A DNA stretch of 64,000 nucleotides from an uncultured Lachnospira sp. (GCA_934343805.1 CAKRIN010000007.1:1-64000), one strand, 5' to 3'; counted from the first letter of the stretch, positions 14,582 to 24,551 are shown. The notes: generated from the sequence alone by a model not told the origin. Numbers and translations: made by a program.

Positions 14582-16957
14582 ATGCATATTTATTTTGACA
14601 AGCTTTACAGATATGACAGGATAGAGGAGCCAGCGGGAATTGCTATTCCTTTTAAAGAGGGTGAACTGACATCAATAGATAATATTGCAATTAAACAGAA
14701 TGAAAAGATGTGCATGGTTCAGCCAAAAGTTACATCAAGACATGCGGATGGAAGTGTCAGATATCTGTATGTTGATTTTTTGGCAGATATTCCGGCTAAC
14801 AAAGGAACTGTTCTTGAATTTGAGAAATACTCTGACAGACAATACAATGGGGCTGAAGGCGTATTAGTGAAAAAGACAGACTCTGGGCTGCTGGTTGATA
14901 CGGGGTGTATTAACTTTACCGTTGATAATAATTCAGACAGTATATTTGAATCACTGTATGATGGAAGAAGATATTATAATTCACGGAATTTTGAGGGACC
15001 ATATCTGAAAGATGATTCAGGTAAGTATGATGTTAGTATTAATACATGGGAAGTTCTGGCAGCTGGACCAGTAAAAGCAGTCCTGAGAGCGCACGGAACT
15101 AATACACATGGCAATAAGAATATTGAATTTGAGATAATACTTACAGCATATGCAGGTAAATCGTGGGTTGATATGGGTTATAGGATTATTAACACGACAG
15201 ATGATGAGTTGCACATAAAGTCTTTGGTCTTCTATGTTAAACCAGATCCGGATGCAAATGTTAGTGACGATTTATTTGATATGCATATTAATGCCGGTAA
15301 TGATTCTACAGGATGTGGAGATGTACTTACTGATAATTCCAATGAGGATGGACCGGTATTTCATACACGGGGAACGGCTGAATTGGAGATGATATCGCAT
15401 AAAGCTCCTGTAAGTTCAATAAGAACAATAGTGGGAAGTTCCAATTATAAAACGGATTTCTATATTGGAAAAGGTGGAGTTCAGGTTAATAAAGTTATAG
15501 ATGATTCATATCTTGTAAAAGAGGCTAATGAGCATTTTGCGGAGGTGTTCTATGGAACATTTATGGCAGATTATACAGATAAAGTGGATGGAGTGTGTGT
15601 GACTGTGTTTCAGGCACAGCAGAATTATCCTAAAGCCATAAAAGCATATGATGGTGGAATAGCTGTTATGCTTGTTCCAGAGGATATAGGCAATGTTGTT
15701 ATGCAGCCAGGAATGGCAAAAGAACAAAGGGTTCTTATGCATTTTCATGAACCTGAAACTCCAATGTGGGAACTTGATAACAGAAGTACAATATATCAGA
15801 TGCCAGACAGACCATGCATATCACCAGATGTGTTCAGGAATGCAGGAGTAGGTCTGGATGTGTATCCACAGCATCTGACAGATGAGGTTGAAATAGCTTT
15901 AATTTCAAAAGCGGATAATCATTCAAGATGTTATGGCATGATTAACTGGGGTGATTCGGTTGATATGGGATATACCAAACAGGGAAGAGGTGGAGGAAAA
16001 CTTGTATGGAGCAATAATGAGTATGATTATCCACACTCATGCGCACTTATGTATGCAAGGACAGGCGTGAGAAGATTTTTGGATTATCTTCTTGTTTCTG
16101 CAAAACACCAGATGGATATAGATGTGTGTCATTATAGCTCTAATCCGTTAAGGATTGGCGGACAGTGGGAGCATACAGCAGGGCACTGCAGGAATGGAGT
16201 TATGGTATGCTCACATGAGTGGGTAGAAGGAATGCTTGACTATTACCATTTTACAGGAGATGAGAGAGGCCTTGAAACTGCAATTGGTATAGGAGATAAT
16301 ATTTTAAGGCTTCTTGATACCCCAATGTATGCTAAGCCGGGAGAAGCCAATGCGAGGGAAACAGGATGGGCCTTAAGAGCACTTACAGCATTGTATGTTG
16401 AGACCAGGGATGGTAAGTGGCTCACAAAATGTGAATGGATAATTGACAGCTTTAAGATATGGGAAGAGGAGTATGGTAACTGGCTTGCTCCGTATACAGA
16501 TAATACTCTTATAAGAGTTGGATTTATGATTTCTGTAGCAGTTGGAAGTGTAATGAGATATTACAGGGTATTTCCGAGAGAAGACATTAAACAGATGCTT
16601 ATAAGGGCTGTTGATGATATGGTGGAAAATTGTACCCTTGATAACGGATTGTTTTATTATAAGGAACTTCCGTCACTTTCAAGAAATGGAAACAATACGC
16701 TTCTTCTTGAATCACTTGCAATAGCATATGAGTTAACAGGTGATAAGAAGTATCTTGAATATGGTTTTAAAACATTTGAGACAAACATAAATAATACCCA
16801 GAGGGCAGGAGTTGGTTCAAAGCAGATTATAGACGACACAGTTATGGTTGCAGGTGACAGCACAAAAGGATTTGCACAGAGCTTTATTCCTCTTGTTACA
16901 TACTATAAGGCTCTTGGGGATGCAGGAATGATGGATAAAATCAGACTGTACGTGTAA
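14582..16957 (+). CDS. PcRGLX/YetA-like protein, probable exo-rhamnogalacturonan lyase (PL26-type)
   Basis: A large (~791 aa) protein without signal peptide. Its layout resembles Bacillus YetA and the fungal exo-rhamnogalacturonan lyase that founded PL26. A beta-rich N-terminal half (~1-400) is followed by an alpha/alpha-barrel C-terminal half (GGQWEHTAGHCRNGVMVCSH, GWALRALTALY, GNNTLLLESLAIAYELTGDKKYLE). A cytoplasmic lyase acting on imported rhamnogalacturonan oligosaccharides fits a pectin-using gut bacterium. The start is taken at 14582, 7 nt after GGAGGG; in-frame ATGs at 14567 and 14576 overlap or abut that site. The family call is from memory of sequence style and moderate in certainty; the enzymatic activity is inferred. 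Confidence 0.65.
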   Translation: MHIYFDKLYRYDRIEEPAGIAIPFKEGELTSIDNIAIKQNEKMCMVQPKVTSRHADGSVRYLYVDFLADIPANKGTVLEFEKYSDRQYNGAEGVLVKKTDSGLLVDTGCINFTVDNNSDSIFESLYDGRRYYNSRNFEGPYLKDDSGKYDVSINTWEVLAAGPVKAVLRAHGTNTHGNKNIEFEIILTAYAGKSWVDMGYRIINTTDDELHIKSLVFYVKPDPDANVSDDLFDMHINAGNDSTGCGDVLTDNSNEDGPVFHTRGTAELEMISHKAPVSSIRTIVGSSNYKTDFYIGKGGVQVNKVIDDSYLVKEANEHFAEVFYGTFMADYTDKVDGVCVTVFQAQQNYPKAIKAYDGGIAVMLVPEDIGNVVMQPGMAKEQRVLMHFHEPETPMWELDNRSTIYQMPDRPCISPDVFRNAGVGLDVYPQHLTDEVEIALISKADNHSRCYGMINWGDSVDMGYTKQGRGGGKLVWSNNEYDYPHSCALMYARTGVRRFLDYLLVSAKHQMDIDVCHYSSNPLRIGGQWEHTAGHCRNGVMVCSHEWVEGMLDYYHFTGDERGLETAIGIGDNILRLLDTPMYAKPGEANARETGWALRALTALYVETRDGKWLTKCEWIIDSFKIWEEEYGNWLAPYTDNTLIRVGFMISVAVGSVMRYYRVFPREDIKQMLIRAVDDMVENCTLDNGLFYYKELPSLSRNGNNTLLLESLAIAYELTGDKKYLEYGFKTFETNINNTQRAGVGSKQIIDDTVMVAGDSTKGFAQSFIPLVTYYKALGDAGMMDKIRLYV

Positions 16958-16982
16958 ATGCTGCTATATACAGAGTTTATTA

Positions 16983-17037
16983 CGATGAGAGAAAGCAAAC
17001 AAATTTCGCTTGGGCGAGCTTTCTCTCATCGTTTTTT
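16983..17037 (+). terminator. Terminator after the YetA-like gene
   Basis: A 14-bp perfect stem (16983-16996 with 17018-17031) around a 21-nt loop is followed by a run of six T. It isolates the lyase gene from the next one. Confidence 0.9.
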
Positions 17038-17158
17038 GTATATAGCGGCATTTATGCCTGCACAGCTTGGAAAAGTCGCAGATATTTACTGGTTTTTTCA
17101 TGTGAGATATAGTATAATCTTTCAAAAGTGTTTGTTTTTGGAGGAAAGGTGGTTTTTT

Positions 17159-18019
17159 ATGAGAATTGGAATAAGAGCACATGATGTTGCATACGCTCCA
17201 CTTGAAGAGCTTATACCTAATATACACGCACAGGGATTTCATTGCATGCATATAGCACTCAGCAAGTCTATTAAGGAATTTAAACCAGGGGTTGAGACGA
17301 TGACTCCCGGACTTGCAATGTATATTAAAGAATTATGTATAGAGAATAAAGTAGATGTTGCGGTACTTGGTTGTTATCTTAACCTTTGCAATCCTAATCC
17401 TGAGAAGCATAAGGAGATTGTTGAAAAGTATAAGGCACATATAAGATTTGCAAGTATTCTTGGCTGTGGAGTTGTCGGTACTGAGACTGGTGCGGTTAAT
17501 GAGGAGTACAAGTATGAGCCGGCTAATCATAGTGAAGAGGCACTCCAGTGCTTTATTGATAATTTAAGACCAATTGTTAAATATGCAGAACAATTTGGCG
17601 TTATTGTGGCAATAGAGCCAGTATGGAAGCATATTGTATACACTGTTGAACGTGCAAGAAAGGTGCTTGATGCTATTGATTCACCTAACCTGCAGATTAT
17701 ATTTGATCCAGTTAATCTGTTATGCGTTGATAATCTTGCACAGCAGGACGAGATTATTGAGAAAGCATTTGACCTTTTATTAAAGGATATTGCTGTTGTC
17801 CACTGCAAGGATTATATTGTTGAAGGCAGTGAGCTTAAGTCCGTGGCAGCAGGTACAGGAAAGGGTAATCCGGTGACACAGGGAGGCCTTAATTATCCGC
17901 TTCTGTTAAAGAAGATTAAGGAACATAAGCCATATGTACATTGTACTCTGGAGAATACTGTTCCGGAAAATGCAGTAGCTACAAGAGAATTTATGGAAAG
18001 AACATATGCCAGTGTATAA
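17159..18019 (+). CDS. Sugar phosphate isomerase/epimerase (xylose-isomerase-like TIM barrel)
   Basis: A 286-aa AP-endonuclease-2/xylose-isomerase-like TIM-barrel protein, probably isomerising or epimerising a sugar or sugar derivative. It contains IGIRAHDV at the N-terminus, GVVGTETGAV, VAIEPVWKH with a metal-binding Glu, IIFDPVNLL, VVHCKDY and a final HCTLENT. An open frame extends upstream to 16958, but it runs back over a terminator hairpin. The ATG at 17159 has GGAGG and AGGTGG upstream, and the family N-terminus starts here. A TATAAT at 17113-17118 is the likely -10. The substrate is unknown; the adjacent lyase suggests plant-sugar catabolism. Confidence 0.75.
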   Translation: MRIGIRAHDVAYAPLEELIPNIHAQGFHCMHIALSKSIKEFKPGVETMTPGLAMYIKELCIENKVDVAVLGCYLNLCNPNPEKHKEIVEKYKAHIRFASILGCGVVGTETGAVNEEYKYEPANHSEEALQCFIDNLRPIVKYAEQFGVIVAIEPVWKHIVYTVERARKVLDAIDSPNLQIIFDPVNLLCVDNLAQQDEIIEKAFDLLLKDIAVVHCKDYIVEGSELKSVAAGTGKGNPVTQGGLNYPLLLKKIKEHKPYVHCTLENTVPENAVATREFMERTYASV

Positions 18020-18087
18020 GTAAGTGACATATATTAAGAATTATATTGAAATCAGACACTGGAAATTACCAGAGAATGGAGGCATGT

Positions 18088-20388
18088 ATGCCAGAGAATA
18101 TTGAATTACCAGGCACAAGCCATAATAAAACTAATCAGGTTGAGAGAGCTGTGGATACACCAGCTGATTTTACAAGCCCTGAGGAACTTTATAATGATCT
18201 TATTACTGAAATAAAAAAATATCATCCCTCAACAGATCTGTCTGATATCCAGAAGGCATACGATACAGCCCGTAAAGCACATGAGGGACAGTTTAGAAAA
18301 TCAGGAGAACCATATATTATTCATCCATTATGTGTTGCAATAATTTTAGCTGAACTCGAACTCGATAAAGAATCAATTATAGCAGGTCTGCTTCATGATG
18401 TTGTTGAGGACACTGTAATGACAAGTGAAGATGTTACAAGAGAATTTGGTGACGAGGTTGCATTGCTTGTTGATGGTGTAACAAAGCTGACACAGCTCAA
18501 TTATCAGCATGATAAGATTGAGGTTCAGGCTGAGAATCTTAGAAAAATGTTCCTTGCGATGGCAAAGGATATAAGAGTAATTCTTATAAAGCTTGCCGAC
18601 AGACTTCATAATATGAGAACAATGCAGTATCAGTCGCCTGCAAAGCAGATTGAGAAATCAAGAGAAACAATGGAGATATATGCTCCAATTGCACACAGGT
18701 TAGGTATTTCCAAGATCAAGGTAGAACTTGACGATTTATCAATGAAGTATCTTATGCCAGATGTTTATAATGATCTTGTTGAGCAGGTTAATATAAACAG
18801 ACCAGGCAGGGAAGCATTTATTAAGAGTATAATTAAGGAAGTAGGCATGCATATAAGTAATGCCGGTATAGAGGCTGAGATTGATGGAAGAGTTAAACAT
18901 TTCTTTTCAATCTACAGGAAAATGGTTAACCAGAACAAGACACTTGACCAGATATATGACATATTTGCAGTAAGAATTAAAGTGGATACTGTAAAGGACT
19001 GTTATGCGGCACTTGGCGTAATCCATGAAATGTATAAGCCTATTCCTGGCCGATTCAAGGACTATATTGCTATGCCAAAGCCTAATAATTACCAGTCACT
19101 TCACACAACACTTATTGCATCTAATGGACAGCCATTTGAAATACAGATAAGAACTTACGAGATGCATAAGATTGCTGAATATGGTATTGCTGCACACTGG
19201 AAGTATAAGGAAGGCAAGACAGGAGAAAAGGACAACCAGAGTGAGGAAGCAAAGCTTAGCTGGTTAAGACAGATTCTTGAGTGGCAGAAAGAAATGTCAG
19301 ATAATAAAGAATTCTTATCATCCATCAAGAATGATCTGGATCTTTTCTCAGACAGTGTTTATTGCTTTACACCTTCAGGTGATGTAAAGAACCTTCCGGC
19401 AGGTTCTTGCCCGATAGATTTTGCGTATAGTATTCATAGTGCTGTAGGTAATAAGATGGTAGGTGCAAGAGTTAATGGCAAGCTTGTTAATATCGATTAT
19501 GTCATCAAGAATGGTGACAGAATTGAAATTATAACATCTCAGAATTCCAAAGGACCAAGCCGTGACTGGCTTTCAATTGTAAAGAGTACACAGGCTAAAA
19601 ACAAGATTAACCAGTGGTTTAAGCAGGAGTTAAAGGAAGATAATATCCTAAAAGGTAAAGAAATGGTTGCAAACTATTGTAAGACCAAGGGAATCATTCT
19701 TTCTGATATTACCAAGCCGGAATATGTCGAGAAGTGTCTTAACAAATATGGATTTAAGGACTGGGATTCTATTCTTGCTGCGGTAGGACATGGTGCACTT
19801 AAAGAGAGCCAGATTGTAAACAGACTTAATGAGGAACATTTAAAGACTAAGAAGGCAGAAGTTACAGATAAAGATGTACTTGAGGAGATTGTTGCCGCTG
19901 AGTCCAAGGAAAAAGTAAAGAAAAAAGAAGGCAAGGGTGGAATTGTCGTCAAGGGAATCCATGATGTTGCTGTAAGATTTTCAAAATGCTGTAATCCGGT
20001 TCCGGGTGATGAGATTGTCGGCTTTGTTACAAGAGGAAGAGGTATATCAATTCACAGAACGGATTGTGTCAATATAATTAATTTTCCAGCTAATGAACGT
20101 GCACGTCTTATTGAAGCTGAATGGGAGCAGGGACAGACTAATAGTGATACATATGAGGTTGAAATCAATATTTTTGCTAATAACAGAACAGGTCTTATCG
20201 TTGATATATCAAGAATGTTTACAGAAGCAGAGATTGATGTCAAGTCTATGAACTGCAGACTTAATAAGAAAGATGTAGCAACTATTAGTGTAGGCTTTGA
20301 TATTCATGGCAAGGAAGAACTTAACAGGATTATTGATAAGTTAAGAAAGATAGACGGAGTTACTGATATTACAAGAACTGCCGGCTAA
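18088..20388 (+). CDS. relA: Bifunctional (p)ppGpp synthetase/hydrolase Rel
   Basis: Makes and degrades the stringent-response alarmone (p)ppGpp in response to ribosome-bound uncharged tRNA. The 766-aa protein has the full long-RSH order. The HD hydrolase is first (GLLHDVVEDT, KLADRLHNMRTM). The synthetase follows (DIFAVRIKV, FKDYIAMPKPNNYQSLHT, FEIQIRT). Then come TGS (FTPSGDVKNLPAGSCPIDFAY), a Cys-rich zinc-finger region (FSKCCNPVPGDEIVGF) and a C-terminal ACT/RRM domain. The start at ATG 18088 has GGAGG 5 nt upstream; an in-frame TTG at 18046 has no ribosome site. It is followed by a metallo-beta-lactamase gene, a common neighbour in Clostridia. Confidence 0.96.
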   Translation: MPENIELPGTSHNKTNQVERAVDTPADFTSPEELYNDLITEIKKYHPSTDLSDIQKAYDTARKAHEGQFRKSGEPYIIHPLCVAIILAELELDKESIIAGLLHDVVEDTVMTSEDVTREFGDEVALLVDGVTKLTQLNYQHDKIEVQAENLRKMFLAMAKDIRVILIKLADRLHNMRTMQYQSPAKQIEKSRETMEIYAPIAHRLGISKIKVELDDLSMKYLMPDVYNDLVEQVNINRPGREAFIKSIIKEVGMHISNAGIEAEIDGRVKHFFSIYRKMVNQNKTLDQIYDIFAVRIKVDTVKDCYAALGVIHEMYKPIPGRFKDYIAMPKPNNYQSLHTTLIASNGQPFEIQIRTYEMHKIAEYGIAAHWKYKEGKTGEKDNQSEEAKLSWLRQILEWQKEMSDNKEFLSSIKNDLDLFSDSVYCFTPSGDVKNLPAGSCPIDFAYSIHSAVGNKMVGARVNGKLVNIDYVIKNGDRIEIITSQNSKGPSRDWLSIVKSTQAKNKINQWFKQELKEDNILKGKEMVANYCKTKGIILSDITKPEYVEKCLNKYGFKDWDSILAAVGHGALKESQIVNRLNEEHLKTKKAEVTDKDVLEEIVAAESKEKVKKKEGKGGIVVKGIHDVAVRFSKCCNPVPGDEIVGFVTRGRGISIHRTDCVNIINFPANERARLIEAEWEQGQTNSDTYEVEINIFANNRTGLIVDISRMFTEAEIDVKSMNCRLNKKDVATISVGFDIHGKEELNRIIDKLRKIDGVTDITRTAG

Positions 20389-20404
20389 GAAAGGTTTGCA
20401 GATT

Positions 20405-21028
20405 ATGATTAAGATAGAATCAAGAGTATTGGGACCGGTAGCAACTAACTGCTATCTTATAATCAATAAAGATAATAATGAAAGTATTATTGTTGATCCG
20501 GCAGATTCACCGGAAGCTATATATGATATGGTTGTGCGTTCTGGAAGCAAGCCACAGGCAATACTTCTTACACATGGACATTTTGATCATATTGGTGCTG
20601 CTAATGAAGTGCGTGAGCATTATGGAATTAAGATATATGCTTCATGTGATGAGGAAAAGCTTCTTGCATCACCAGCAAGAAATCTGTCAAATGCATATGG
20701 TATGAGCCTCAGGGTGACAGCAGATGTACTTCATAATGATGGAGATATTCTTGAACTTGCAGGACTTAAAATAAAGGCAATTCATACACCAGGACACACA
20801 GCAGGTGGAACATGCTATTATATTGAATCAGACAAGACACTTATGTCAGGAGACACACTTTTTGCAGGCTCTGTTGGAAGAACAGATTATCCTACTGCAA
20901 GTTCTGCTGCAATGATGGAATCGCTTCATGATAAACTTTGCAAGCTTCCTGATAATACAGACGTATATCCGGGACATGGCGAGTTTACAACGATTGGATA
21001 TGAAAAGCAGAATAATCCGTTTATGTGA
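20405..21028 (+). CDS. Metallo-beta-lactamase-fold hydrolase (glyoxalase II-like)
   Basis: A 207-aa cytoplasmic hydrolase of the YcbL/glyoxalase-II-like group. It has the metal motif THGHFDHIG (HxHxDH), further ligands in HTPGHTAGG and MSGDTLFAGSVGRTD, and a late histidine in YPGHGEFTTI. The substrate is unknown; thioesters such as S-lactoylglutathione analogues are typical. The ATG at 20405 is preferred over TTG at 20396, with GAAAGG upstream. It lies 16 nt after relA and is probably co-transcribed. Confidence 0.85.
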   Translation: MIKIESRVLGPVATNCYLIINKDNNESIIVDPADSPEAIYDMVVRSGSKPQAILLTHGHFDHIGAANEVREHYGIKIYASCDEEKLLASPARNLSNAYGMSLRVTADVLHNDGDILELAGLKIKAIHTPGHTAGGTCYYIESDKTLMSGDTLFAGSVGRTDYPTASSAAMMESLHDKLCKLPDNTDVYPGHGEFTTIGYEKQNNPFM

Positions 21029-21030
21029 TG

Positions 21031-21182
21031 TGATGTCTGCAAGCGAAAAGGAAGCAACGCGAAGCGTTATTTACTTTTCACGGGACATCAACGAGCAAAC
21101 GCCTGCGAAGCAGGCTGGAAAGCACGATAGTGCGGGTTTGCGAGTATGAGAGCGTAAATATCAGTGCGAAAAGGAAGCAACG
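21031..21182 (+). repeat. Structured GC-rich spacer with 17-bp direct repeat
   Basis: An unusual 150-bp spacer between the hydrolase and hemZ. The 17-mer GCGAAAAGGAAGCAACG occurs at 21043-21059 and again at 21166-21182, where its AAGGAAG acts as the hemZ ribosome site. Between the copies lie an AACGC/GCGTT hairpin with a GAA loop (about 21055-21067) and a GATGTC/GACATC pair enclosing it. Next comes a three-way junction: outer GCAAAC/GTTTGC (21095-21100, 21136-21141), inner hairpins GCCTGC-GAA-GCAGGC (21101-21115) and GCAC-GATA-GTGC (21122-21133). Composition and structure differ from all neighbours. It may be a dispersed palindromic element or a structured RNA. Confidence 0.6.
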
Positions 21183-22598
21183 ATGATATATATTAAGATT
21201 GACAATGATGTATTTTATGATGATGCGGTTGTACTTGTCCGATCGTTTTATCCAAGAACTGATGTTACGGCACTAAAGGCAGATTCCAAGCCGGAAGAGA
21301 ATGATGAGATATTTTCAATAGAAGTGCCGGATATCACAGGACTTGATAAGAAGAATGCCCACGAAATATTTAAGGACAGCTTATATAGGAAGCTTTCAGC
21401 CAAGACAGGGAAGAAGCTGCCATGGGGATATCTTACAGGAGTAAGACCTAGTAAGATTGCGTATACAATGCTTGAAGAGGGCGCAACCGAAGAGCAGATT
21501 AAGAAACATTTTATGGATAAACATTATGCGAGTGAGAAAAAGGCAGACCTTGCGCTCACAGTAGCAAAGAAAGAGCTGAATATACTTACAGATATGGATT
21601 ATAAGACAGGCTATAGTCTGTATATTGGAATTCCGTTCTGTCCAAGTATCTGTCTTTACTGCTCATTTTCATCATATGCACTTGGTGCATACAAAGATTA
21701 TGTTGATAATTATGTTGATGCACTTATTAAGGAGATAAGATTTGTAGCTGAATCCATGAGGGGAAGAAGACTTGACACAGTGTATATGGGTGGCGGAACA
21801 CCTACGACTTTAAGTGCTGAACAATTGGACAGAGTATTGACAGAGGTTGAGGAGGCATTTGACTTGAGCAGATGCCGTGAGATTACTGTGGAAGCAGGCA
21901 GACCAGACAGCGTGACACCGGATAAATTCAGGGCCCTAAAGGCTCATAATGTGGGAAGAATATCAATTAATCCGCAGACAATGAACCAGAAAACACTAGA
22001 CCTGATTGGAAGAAAGCATACAGTTGAAGATATTAAGAATGCTTATGCAATGGCAAGAGAAGCCGGACTTGATAATATCAACATGGATATGATTCTTGGA
22101 CTTCCGGGAGAGGGCGTGGATGAGGTTTACCATACACTTAATGAAATTAAGATAATGAAGCCCGAAAGTCTTACGGTACATTCACTTGCAATTAAGAGAG
22201 CTTCAAGACTTAATATATTACGTCAGCAGTACACAGAGTTATCAATTGAGAATACAGACAGTATCATCACAATGACTGAGCAGACAGCAAGAGATCTTAA
22301 CATGCAGCCTTATTATATGTACCGCCAGAAGAATATGGCAGGCAATTTTGAAAATGTAGGCTATGCAGTTTCTGGACTTGAGTGCATTTATAATATTCTT
22401 ATTATGGAAGAGAAACAGACTATCGTGGCGTGCGGAGCAGGAGCATCGACTAAGGTTGTGTTCCATAATGAGGGAGACGAAAACCATTCTGTAAGGATTG
22501 AAAGAATTGAGAATGTTAAGGATGTCAGAAGCTATGTCGAGAGAATTGATGAGATGATTGACAGGAAGAGAAAATTTTTTGAAGACAATGTCATTTGA
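21183..22598 (+). CDS. hemZ: HemZ-type radical SAM coproporphyrinogen III oxidase-like protein
   Basis: Oxygen-independent coproporphyrinogen dehydrogenase family (HemN/HemZ). The 471-aa protein has the iron-sulfur motif CPSICLYC (CX3CX2C) followed by SFSSY, MGGGTPTTL as the SAM-binding glycine motif, and HAHN...NMDMILGLPGEG as in HemZ proteins. The N-terminal ~150 residues, including LPWGYLTGVRPSKI, are the typical HemZ extension absent from HemN. Whether it makes heme or acts in another radical SAM reaction in this anaerobe is unproven. The start ATG uses AAGGAAG from the upstream direct repeat. Confidence 0.85.
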   Translation: MIYIKIDNDVFYDDAVVLVRSFYPRTDVTALKADSKPEENDEIFSIEVPDITGLDKKNAHEIFKDSLYRKLSAKTGKKLPWGYLTGVRPSKIAYTMLEEGATEEQIKKHFMDKHYASEKKADLALTVAKKELNILTDMDYKTGYSLYIGIPFCPSICLYCSFSSYALGAYKDYVDNYVDALIKEIRFVAESMRGRRLDTVYMGGGTPTTLSAEQLDRVLTEVEEAFDLSRCREITVEAGRPDSVTPDKFRALKAHNVGRISINPQTMNQKTLDLIGRKHTVEDIKNAYAMAREAGLDNINMDMILGLPGEGVDEVYHTLNEIKIMKPESLTVHSLAIKRASRLNILRQQYTELSIENTDSIITMTEQTARDLNMQPYYMYRQKNMAGNFENVGYAVSGLECIYNILIMEEKQTIVACGAGASTKVVFHNEGDENHSVRIERIENVKDVRSYVERIDEMIDRKRKFFEDNVI

Positions 22599-22635
22599 TT
22601 AATAATAAAATAAATCAGAGGATAAGAGGAAACAC

Positions 22636-24513
22636 ATGAAGGAATATGATAAGTATCTGAGGCTTTTGAAAGAAAAGTATCCCACAAAGCAGTCAGTTTA
22701 CCGTGAACTTATTAACCTGAATGCAATTATGAACCTGCCTAAAGGTACAGAGCATTTTATGAGTGATCTCCATGGCGAGTATGATGCGTTTTATCACATA
22801 GTCAATAATTGCTCAGGAGTAATAAAGGAAAAGGTGACAATGCTTTATGGAGACGAACTTACATTATTTGAACAGCAGGAGCTGTGTACACTTATATATT
22901 ATCCAAGAGAGAAACTATCAATACTTGCGGATGAAAATAAGATAACTGATGAATGGTATAGAAATGTACTTGACCAGTTGATTCAGATTGCAAAACTGTT
23001 GTCTTCTAAATATACAAGATCCAAGGTAAGAAAAGCAATGCCTGTGGATTTTGCGTATATCATAGACGAGCTTATACATGCACAGAAGGATGAGGATGAC
23101 AACAGAAGTGTATACCATAAACAGATCATGGAAACAATTCTTCGGCTTCACAATGGAGACGAATTTCTGATAGCACTTACTGATTTAATTAAAAGACTGG
23201 CGGTGGATCATCTTCATATATTAGGAGACATATATGACAGAGGATCACATGCAGATAAAATTTTAGATCTTTTGATGGATCATCATAGCGTTGATATCCA
23301 GTGGGGTAATCATGATATATTATGGATGGGCGCATTTTGTGGAAATCCAGTATGTATGGCACTTGTAGTCAGGAATAATATTAAGTATAAAACAATGTCA
23401 ATACTTGAGAATGGATATGGAATAAGTCTTCGTTTTCTTCTACAGTTTGCAGTCAAAACATATTCAGAAGAATGTGTTGATGACGCAGTATATAAGGCTA
23501 TTTCTGTGATTTTATTTAAGCTTGAGGGGCAGCTTATTAAGAAACATCCGGAGTACAGAATGGAAGGCAGACTCTTACTGGATAAGATGAATCTGGATAA
23601 TGGCACAGTAAGAATTGGTAATAAAGATTACTTCCTTAATACTACCGAATTTCCGACAATTGATAATAATAATCCTTATGAGCTTACTATGGAAGAAATG
23701 TTTCTGATGGGAAGATTCAGGGCAGATTTTGTTAATAGTACTGCACTTGGAAAGCATATTGATTTCTTATACGACAAAGGTAACATTTATAAGATATATA
23801 ATGGAAATCTTTTGTTTCATGGCTGCGTGCCACTTGATGAGCAGGGGGTGTTCGACGGAATTGTTGTGGATGGTAAGTCATATGCAGGTTGTGAGTATCT
23901 TGATTATTGTGAGTCAATGGTTAGACAGGCAAGGACAGGAAGTTCAGATGCAGTGGACTTTATGTGGTTTTTGTGGAGCAATATATTATCACCAGTGACA
24001 GGAAGAAACATTAAAACATTTGAACGAACCTTTCTGGATAAGGAGAAAAATGCTGACTATAGGGATGTGATAAAAGAAGACAAAAATCCATATTATACGC
24101 ATTATGAAAATGAAAGAATCTGCAAGATGATTTTAAGAGAGTTTAATCTCTATAATGATAATGCACATATTATCAATGGACATACTCCGGTGAGAACAAA
24201 AGAAGGACAACATCCGGTAAGGGCGAATGGAAGACTTATTGTTATAGACGGAGGCTTCTGTGAGGGATATCATGATGCTACAGGAATTGCTGGATATACG
24301 CTTATTTATAATTCCCACGGAATGAAGATAAAAGAGCATCATCCGTTTATGAGCATTAATATGGCAATCAATAGTAACCGGGATATAGAATCTGAGTCGC
24401 AGGTTGTTTATGTGGAAAAACAAAGGATATTTGTAAAGGACACTGATAATGGGAAAAAGATATCGGAAGAAATTAACGATTTGATGAATCTGTTAAAAAT
24501 GTATAATACATAA
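22636..24513 (+). CDS. fbp: Fructose-1,6-bisphosphatase, class III
   Basis: Converts fructose-1,6-bisphosphate to fructose-6-phosphate in gluconeogenesis. The 625-aa protein belongs to the large Firmicute class III type with a calcineurin-like metallophosphatase core. It has FMSDLHGEYDAF, ILGDIYDRGSHADKIL, WGNHDILWMG, and the C-terminal INGHTPV and IDGGFCEGYH. The N-terminus KYLRLLKEKYPTKQSVYREL is characteristic of the family. AGAGG precedes the ATG. It follows hemZ by 37 nt. Confidence 0.95.
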   Translation: MKEYDKYLRLLKEKYPTKQSVYRELINLNAIMNLPKGTEHFMSDLHGEYDAFYHIVNNCSGVIKEKVTMLYGDELTLFEQQELCTLIYYPREKLSILADENKITDEWYRNVLDQLIQIAKLLSSKYTRSKVRKAMPVDFAYIIDELIHAQKDEDDNRSVYHKQIMETILRLHNGDEFLIALTDLIKRLAVDHLHILGDIYDRGSHADKILDLLMDHHSVDIQWGNHDILWMGAFCGNPVCMALVVRNNIKYKTMSILENGYGISLRFLLQFAVKTYSEECVDDAVYKAISVILFKLEGQLIKKHPEYRMEGRLLLDKMNLDNGTVRIGNKDYFLNTTEFPTIDNNNPYELTMEEMFLMGRFRADFVNSTALGKHIDFLYDKGNIYKIYNGNLLFHGCVPLDEQGVFDGIVVDGKSYAGCEYLDYCESMVRQARTGSSDAVDFMWFLWSNILSPVTGRNIKTFERTFLDKEKNADYRDVIKEDKNPYYTHYENERICKMILREFNLYNDNAHIINGHTPVRTKEGQHPVRANGRLIVIDGGFCEGYHDATGIAGYTLIYNSHGMKIKEHHPFMSINMAINSNRDIESESQVVYVEKQRIFVKDTDNGKKISEEINDLMNLLKMYNT

Positions 24514-24551
24514 TATAACTTATGTGATATATTATTATAAGGAGTTGCAAA

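Noticed and set aside
16958..17158. 67-residue N-terminal extension of the sugar isomerase
   Set aside because: It would be encoded across a strong terminator hairpin. The ATG at 17159 has a ribosome site and fits the family length.
18009..18062. CCAGTGT...ACACTGG inverted repeat before relA
   Set aside because: The loop is 40 nt and no T-run follows, so it is not a convincing terminator; one arm is coding sequence. It is probably chance.
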